In this document: in pieces, positions 58,201 to 64,000 of the stretch
Layout of the letters: each line of letters opens with the position of its first letter
Position numbering within the stretch: position 1 is the first letter of the stretch
NCBI GenBank assembly: GCA_030734395.1
Contig: JAUZTG010000007.1
Coordinates: 372,001 to 436,000 of the forward strand
Reading direction: 5' to 3'
Length of the DNA stretch: 64,000 nt
Origin: Sarocladium kiliense
Lineage: Eukaryota; Ascomycota; Sordariomycetes; Hypocreales; Sarocladiaceae
The notes under the pieces: model-generated
The model's input: the letters and a program-made list of their open reading frames with translations, nothing else
What the model was told of the DNA's origin: nothing
Database searches by the model: none
Made by a program: the position numbers and the translations under genes

Positions 58201-61200
58201 CCTTGTCACATAGCGTCGACAATGCGTTGCAGAACTCCTGATTAGAGGAAGATCCCTTCACGTCATCGGCGCTCTGCACATCGACCTCGGTCCAGGCCAG
58301 TAAAGGATCAACGATGTATCCCATATTAGGCCAGTCTTGTCTATATCGGCTAAGAGCCTGGCCTATACTTGAGAATGTCTTTGACAGAGTGATTTCCACA
58401 TGTGCGCGGTGGTTTGAGGTCAAAGACCCCGGCAATCGCCGGCACCCAGTCAGCTGCTTGAGGAGCTCCTGAATCTCGTCCACGTGGCCCTGCAGGAGCT
58501 CTGCGATATTGTCGCAGCTGCTGCCTAGAGTTTCGTGAGTGTTGACCAAAGTGATTGCGTACTTCAGTAAGTTTACCAGCCATGCAGCGCGCTGTTGCCA
58601 GTCAACTTTGATCTCGCGCAATTTGAGCTGATCGTTGTCCTCATGCAGGTAAGCAACAGCAGCAATGTCTTGCGTTGACCTGTGCAGACCCTCAAAGCCT
58701 CGAATAGCACTAGCAAGCTGCTTGCGCTGAGAGAGGAGGAGATGGAGGATACCTTCTGCAAAACCAATACCGCGCCCGACCTCGGCTGGAGTAAGATCCT
58801 CCGAATGTTCACGAGCGCTGTCTCGGACTTTAGGCAACAGGTCCAAGACTTTCTCAAAGTAATAATCTGCTGCGAGAACTGACGGCTCATCAGGGAACTT
58901 AATCGGAGAGAAAGTCGAGAAAATCTTCGCAGATGAGTCTTGCTCCGTCAAACGGTCTTGAGCTAGGTTGTACTGTAGGCCCATCTGACGCAAATTCCTC
59001 AACGCATCGGCGAAGAGCTTTCGCTTTCTCGTCTTAAGATGCTTCACAAGTGACTTATTCTCCTCAGTCAGGGTCGACGGGGTCTCCTTTCGAAGCTCTG
59101 CGGCAGAAGTCTGAAGGCTGCCCACGAACTCATCCAGAAGATGACCGACAGCAGAGGTCTCTGTAACAGTGGCACTAACACGCCTCATGATATTCACTGT
59201 TTGGGGCATGTTGTTGATCCGCTTGTGGTCTTCTAGCCATCCTGGCATAGAGGTCTTGAGCACTTCAACAGCATCAAGCGGCGTGATTACTGTCTCAGGA
59301 TGCCGGGCTGGCTGCGAGGATGCGAGTTGCTCAACATCTGGAAGCCCCTGCTCAATGATGGCTTTCATTTCTTGCCCAAGAACAGCACGGAACTTTCGAA
59401 CAAGTCGGAACAGCTTCTGGTGAGACTTCCGAGCGCTCTCCCTGAGAGCGTTGATGTTCGTATCTTTCCAGCTAGCCATAAGCAGAACGTCCTTCATCTT
59501 CTTCTCAATTGGTGCACGGCCCTTGCCAATAGCCTCTTGTACAGACTTCTCGTAACGGCGGTAGAATGACGAGAAGTTGGCAACTGCATTGACGATGATG
59601 CTCAAAGAAGGATGGTCTTGAGCGAGCAGCTGAAGATGGTTCTGCAATTGACTCAGAAGCTCTAAGCGAGCTTGGAATTGTCCCAAGATTGACGTCGCAA
59701 AGTAAAGTTGTAGGTTTTGGGCAAGTGATACCGCATACTCATGCAGGTCTGTGACAGACTCAACCATTGAAAGCGGCACGGCGATCACAACTTCGTACGC
59801 AATGAAGTACCAGCTGTTCGCATCGTCTTGGCACTTGCTGAGCTCCGTGTCGAGCAGTTTTGCCCAGGTGGACAGCTCCAGCCGCCGCCAGCGCACAATA
59901 GTTTCGGTCAAGGAGTCGTACAGGACCGGAGCTCCATGAACTTTGCTTGCCCAGCCACCGAACTGCCACTCGTACACAAGAGCGTGAAGTTGCTCGACTG
60001 TGGTGAGGATCTTTGCCAGGGGTTCGGTGTGGACTAACTCCAAAAGCTTGTCGCAAGCCATCACAATATCGGCCAAAGGTTGCATGTGGCCAATTTCATC
60101 AACCAGCTGCAGCTCTCTGAACCTCTGCTTGATCTTGTTGGTCAGAGCCACAAGTTGCCGTGCTTCACTGAGATTGGCATTTGTGTAGAAGTTGTACTGT
60201 CTGCTGACGATGGCGGAGCGCAGGCCCTCGGACTTTTGCTGAAGAAGAGTCGTGAGACCAGCCAGAAGACGCCGGTTCCATCCATGATGAATAAAATTTC
60301 GATCATTTGCTGCCCGGCTAACCCTGTCCGTGGTGTCTTCGATCAAGTCGTGGATTGCCGTCGCTGGGTCGTTTACCTGTTTACCAAAGATCTTCGCGTG
60401 GATCTCTGCGACGCGCCTGGAGATGTCACGGACATCTTCACGGCGGGCCGACGGCTTTCTCTCCTCCTCGTCGTCGCCATAGCTTGGGAAAAGCTCGTTG
60501 AATTCATGCTCGTCCATTTCATCCTCGTCTTCCGCGCTTCCTCGAAAACGGTAGAGGCTGGTCTTGGCTTCCTCTGCTTTGCGATCCGAGTCCAACCTCT
60601 TTTGCCATTCCTCAAAGAACACATGGAAGTATTCCGAAATCGCTTGCCGCTCTGCAGCGGCCAAGTTGTGCAAGCCCTCGATGGAAGCCGTGGTACGCAT
60701 CATCTCCAGGTGTCCAAAGCTGTGGCTCTTGTCATCGGCAGCGTCCAGAGCGGAGGAGTAGCCACCAGCAAAGGGAACATTTCCTAGGTAGGGCGGTGTG
60801 CTCAATGGCTTTTTCACTTCCGTCTTGGCTTCAAAGATAGAAAGACCAACAAGCATGCAGCGCAACAGGTTCGACGCTGGTTGTGTCAGGTCTTGATATG
60901 CTTCAAAGCGTGCGCTAAGCCGATCAAGGAGCCTCTCGAGATTGCCTTTGATGAGATGCAGCTCGTCAAGGTTGGGTGCGGAAGCCGGGTCTTGCTTCAG
61001 CAAGGACACAACCGATGGTCCCATTACAATTTTGAGAATGTTAGAAAACTCCGCTTGTAGCCTGCTCAGCTCGGAAGGTTGTGGTCTGTAAACTGGAAGC
61101 ACTTCCGCCGGGAGTGGGCCAACAGCGCTGGCTTCGGCCTGAAGAAGCTGGACTCTCAAATTGGTATCCTGACCCGTGAAGAGCTTTTCAAACTCGCTGA

Positions 61201-64000
61201 TGACACCCATTTTGGCTTCCAACCCCTCAAGGAGGCGCTTATGGAAATCTCGCTCCATCCGAGGTCGGATCTCGGGGTCGAACATTTTGTCAGGTACGAA
61301 GAGCTCAACGACACCGCCGCTGAAGTGAACCCATGCCAGTGCTGAGTAGTGTGTCCTGTCGGCTTCCTGGCGCCGAGCCAATTCAATTGAGCGCAAGGCA
61401 GGTAAGAGGTGCTCTTCTGATATCCTCTGCATGTCGGGGGCATTTAAGCCGTGGCAGACCTGGGAAAGTATATTCAGGAGGCGTTGCACGTCTTCTGGCT
61501 CCGCGGATGAAATGGATGAACATGATTGCCGCACTGTCGGATCGTACGTTGCGAATGTGTCGATGATCAGCTCCTGCAGTACGTCGTTCATGTCCAGTAA
61601 AGGATCCTCGGTGATTGACCCGGAGAACTTGGTGAGTTGACGACCTAGGACAGGCAATTCGGCCTCTACCAATGCTAGAGAGCCGAGAGTTACGGTGTCA
61701 AGGTCACGTAGCTTCGACCAAGAAGAAACCGCAAACTTGCCATCCCAGACTTGAGTTCCAGTCACAGTGAGGTAGTCCAAGAGTTGAAGGCGTGAAGCCG
61801 GTCCCTGCATCCCTGCAAGCAGGAGGGATGACTTGCTCGGGACATTGGACAAGGTAATAATCGTTTGGTCGAATGAATCACCAGATCCACCAAGAAGGTT
61901 TTGAGGACCCTCCTTGTCACACAGACTCCGAAGCACACCAAGCTGTCTGATAGCGTCGAATTGTCGGATCAAGTATGGTGTGTGAGCTGGACCGTCGCCT
62001 GCAGTCTGCATCTCGAATGATTCGATGGCGCTTTGCAAATTGGCAATCAGCTCGTCGACCTGTGCATTGTCTGTACGAGCAATCTCGAAAGACTGCTGAA
62101 GGGTGGAGAGCGCTTTCGAGAGACTTGGGAGGCTGGAGGCTGTCTTCCATCGCAGCTGATCAAACCTGTTACCAAGATCGATGATCTGGAGGATTCTTGA
62201 CATCGACATTTGATCTGGAACCAGGATGGGCCTGAAAGTCACCCAAAGCTGCTCCATGCTGAGGCCAGTTTTCAACTTGAAGCCCTGTGCAAACGACTGG
62301 TCGAGATTTCTCACGATCATCGTCGCGAATTCCTGCCCGACAACATCAGCCCCCTTAGAAATGTGACCTTGCATGATCTTCGAACCAAGGACAAGATGCG
62401 CTTGGAACTCGGCCTCATCAAATAAAGCACTATTGGCCATATCTACGGTACGGTTGAGGTAGCATGCTGCAAGGCGAAGAGCCAGGGCGCGATTCTACAT
62501 TCGGTCAGTATGCTTCGTCATTCCTTCCTTCACAGATGTCAAGGTCTTACCAAAGATTCAGCGGGCAATGTCGGCCTGGAGTCCAAGAGGTTGTCCATAG
62601 CGGATAGCATGGACGAAATGAATCTCGCCAGGCCCACAGTCGAGTCCTTTGAGACTGCAACTACACGATCGCTAACCAAGGAGCGCTGCAAGCGAGTCAA
62701 GTTGGTTATTTTTGCAGTTTGAGCTTGATTCTGCAGCTCGAACAGCTTGTGTTGGATGGCAAATAGCTCACGGCCAAAGTCAAGGCAGAGGCCCAACCAT
62801 TGAGCATGCTCCGAAGGCTGGAGAAGGCGAGCAGCTGACGGATCATTGAGAGGGTTCAAGGGTAGAGCTCTCAGCACTTCCGGGGGAAGATCCGCGGTTT
62901 GAGAATAGAATTGCGCAATGGTGGATAATAAAGCAGTACCAGATGGTGATCGTAAAAACGTGGCGTATTCGTCAACCACTGGGAGTTGACTAGCGGGTTC
63001 CGTTGTGAGCATGTTGGCTTCCTTTTGGTAGCGAGGCAGAGTTGTTAAATCAGAACAGTTGAGGTGATCGAGGGCTGCCTCTTGAGCGGCACTGTACGGG
63101 CCAAGGATATCGGTAACCGTGGTGATTGTAGAATACCTGCGTAGGTTGCTGTCGACACCAGAAAGGAGCTTCATACTTGAGTCAAGGGCAGGGGGTGCTC
63201 CTTCCAAGAAAATCTCCACTGAACGATTCCTCATAGCTCTTGAGAGCTCGCCATATCGTGGGTCAGTCGTGAGGAAGATTCTGAAGTCCTGGTGAGGCTT
63301 GACTATCCTAGGCTCGCCACCGGGACCACAGTGTTCGTTGATGCTCAAACATCCATTTGGCTCAAGCAGAGAGTTCAGCCTATCAAGCACCGAGGCATTG
63401 CACATGTTTGCATTGTCAAGTACGAGCCATTGGCCCTTCTCAAGGGCCTTGACAATAACTCCATCGAGCCACTCGAACCGTGGATTCGCTAAAACCATGG
63501 GACGATCGAGGAGCATGCTGGCTTCCTTAAGCGCTTTACCAACCTCAGAGTCCAGCGAAACTCGACTGAGCAGCGAATTAACCGTCTCGCGTATAGGCAC
63601 GATCGATTCCGCATCCGTAGCAACACCCTCAAGAAGATGGATCAAGTCTAATGCGCCTTGAGGAGCATCGGCAGGAGCTAAAGACAGGATCGATTCCTGC
63701 AGGAAGGAGTACAGATCCCTCAGTGCAGCGTTGAGCTCTCGTAAAGGATCTGCTTGTTCAAAGCCTCCAATCAGATCCATCGTATCAATGTCGGCATTGA
63801 TCGGGAACACAACTAAGGCTTTGCCAGCAACAGCGGCGACGTGCTCGAGAAGGGCTGACTTGCCGACACCAGAAGGGCCACTCAGAATGCAAGGGATGTT
63901 CTGTTTGACGCAGATCATAAGCGATTCAAGTTCAGAGAGCCGAGGAACCACATCGATGTCAGGGAATGGCTGCTGCTGTGTGTTGATGCCTCTCTGCAAA
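55220..64000 (-). CDS. mdn1: Midasin (Mdn1/Rea1) AAA ATPase, C-terminal part, cut by the window edge
   Basis: Giant dynein-related AAA+ ATPase that strips assembly factors from pre-60S particles. Visible minus-strand exons are >64000-62551 and 62494-55220, about 2,900 aa; the N-terminal AAA modules lie beyond the right edge. The first visible exon holds the last AAA module, with Walker A GPSGVGKS (63879-63856) and a Walker B-like LVLDNANMCN. The join ESL/NRALALRLAACYLNRT is phase 0. A long linker of helices follows, then an Asp/Glu-rich stretch (about 57850-56100) of the kind seen in all midasins. The C-terminal MIDAS domain has DDSKS (55840-55826, the DxSxS metal motif) within LLCVDDSKSMGES, which binds the Ubl domains of Rsa4 and Ytm1. 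No further intron is needed for an open frame. Confidence 0.95.

Noticed and set aside
55220..64000. A gene starting at 62440 separate from the one at 62551
   Set aside because: The two open stretches are exons of one midasin gene. A GT-AG intron (62550-62495) joins ESL to NRALALRLAACYLN in phase, so the ATG near 62440 is internal.

Overview
The window is nuclear DNA of a filamentous ascomycete (Pezizomycotina). The evidence is short GT-AG introns (mostly 50-140 bp, with CTAAC-type branch sites just upstream of AG), dense genes on both strands, and a typical ascomycete set: Rse1, Utp10, midasin, Tim13, Mss51, a bifunctional thiamine enzyme, PKA catalytic subunit, an AA9 lytic polysaccharide monooxygenase and a GH95 fucosidase. 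A dothideomycete-like fungus is plausible, but the species cannot be fixed from the sequence. I rebuilt 18 protein genes by joining exons at GT-AG sites where the reading phase closes and protein-family motifs run through the join. Start and end give the coding span; exon coordinates are in the evidence.

Layout. 1-5997: a long gene-poor upstream region ending in a C/T-rich leader. 5998-7910 (+): CENP-B-type HTH protein. 9282-12507 (-): PXA-domain protein with an unusual 1,500-bp intron. 13175-14810 (-): Mss51, divergent from 15171-19168 (+): Rse1. 19365-20200 (-): RING-like/LysM/UBA-like protein, divergent from 20704-21912 (+): NSRP1-like protein. 22140-24005 (-): CorA-like transporter. 24666-26614 (-): PKA catalytic subunit. 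28312-29482 (-): L-type lectin, divergent from 29937-30249 (+): Tim13. 30666-32187 (-): type II NADH dehydrogenase, divergent from 33066-34813 (+): thiamine bifunctional enzyme. 35016-35879 (-): secreted four-repeat cysteine-rich protein with a GPI-type tail. 37092-42601 (-): Utp10. 43082-45510 (-): GH95. 46513-47268 (-): AA9. 49104-50095 (+): SGNH esterase. 51407-53283 (+): conserved protein of unknown function. 53535-54616 (-): isochorismatase-family protein. 55220-64000 (-): C-terminal part of midasin, cut by the window edge.

Most genes are housekeeping: ribosome assembly (Utp10, midasin), splicing (Rse1, NSRP1-like), mitochondria (Mss51, Tim13, NADH dehydrogenase), secretory pathway (lectin), signalling (PKA) and thiamine. 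A looser stretch at about 35-50 kb carries three secreted proteins, each with a TATA-like box about 110-135 bp upstream of its ATG, unlike the compact shared promoters of the housekeeping pairs. I see no secondary-metabolite cluster, transposase, rRNA, convincing tRNA or CRISPR. The least conventional items are the LysM protein with RING-like and UBA-like ends and no signal peptide, the tandem-repeat cysteine-rich surface protein, the 1.5-kb intron, a 51-nt in-frame intron in utp10, and 6-, 16- and 24-nt coding exons.
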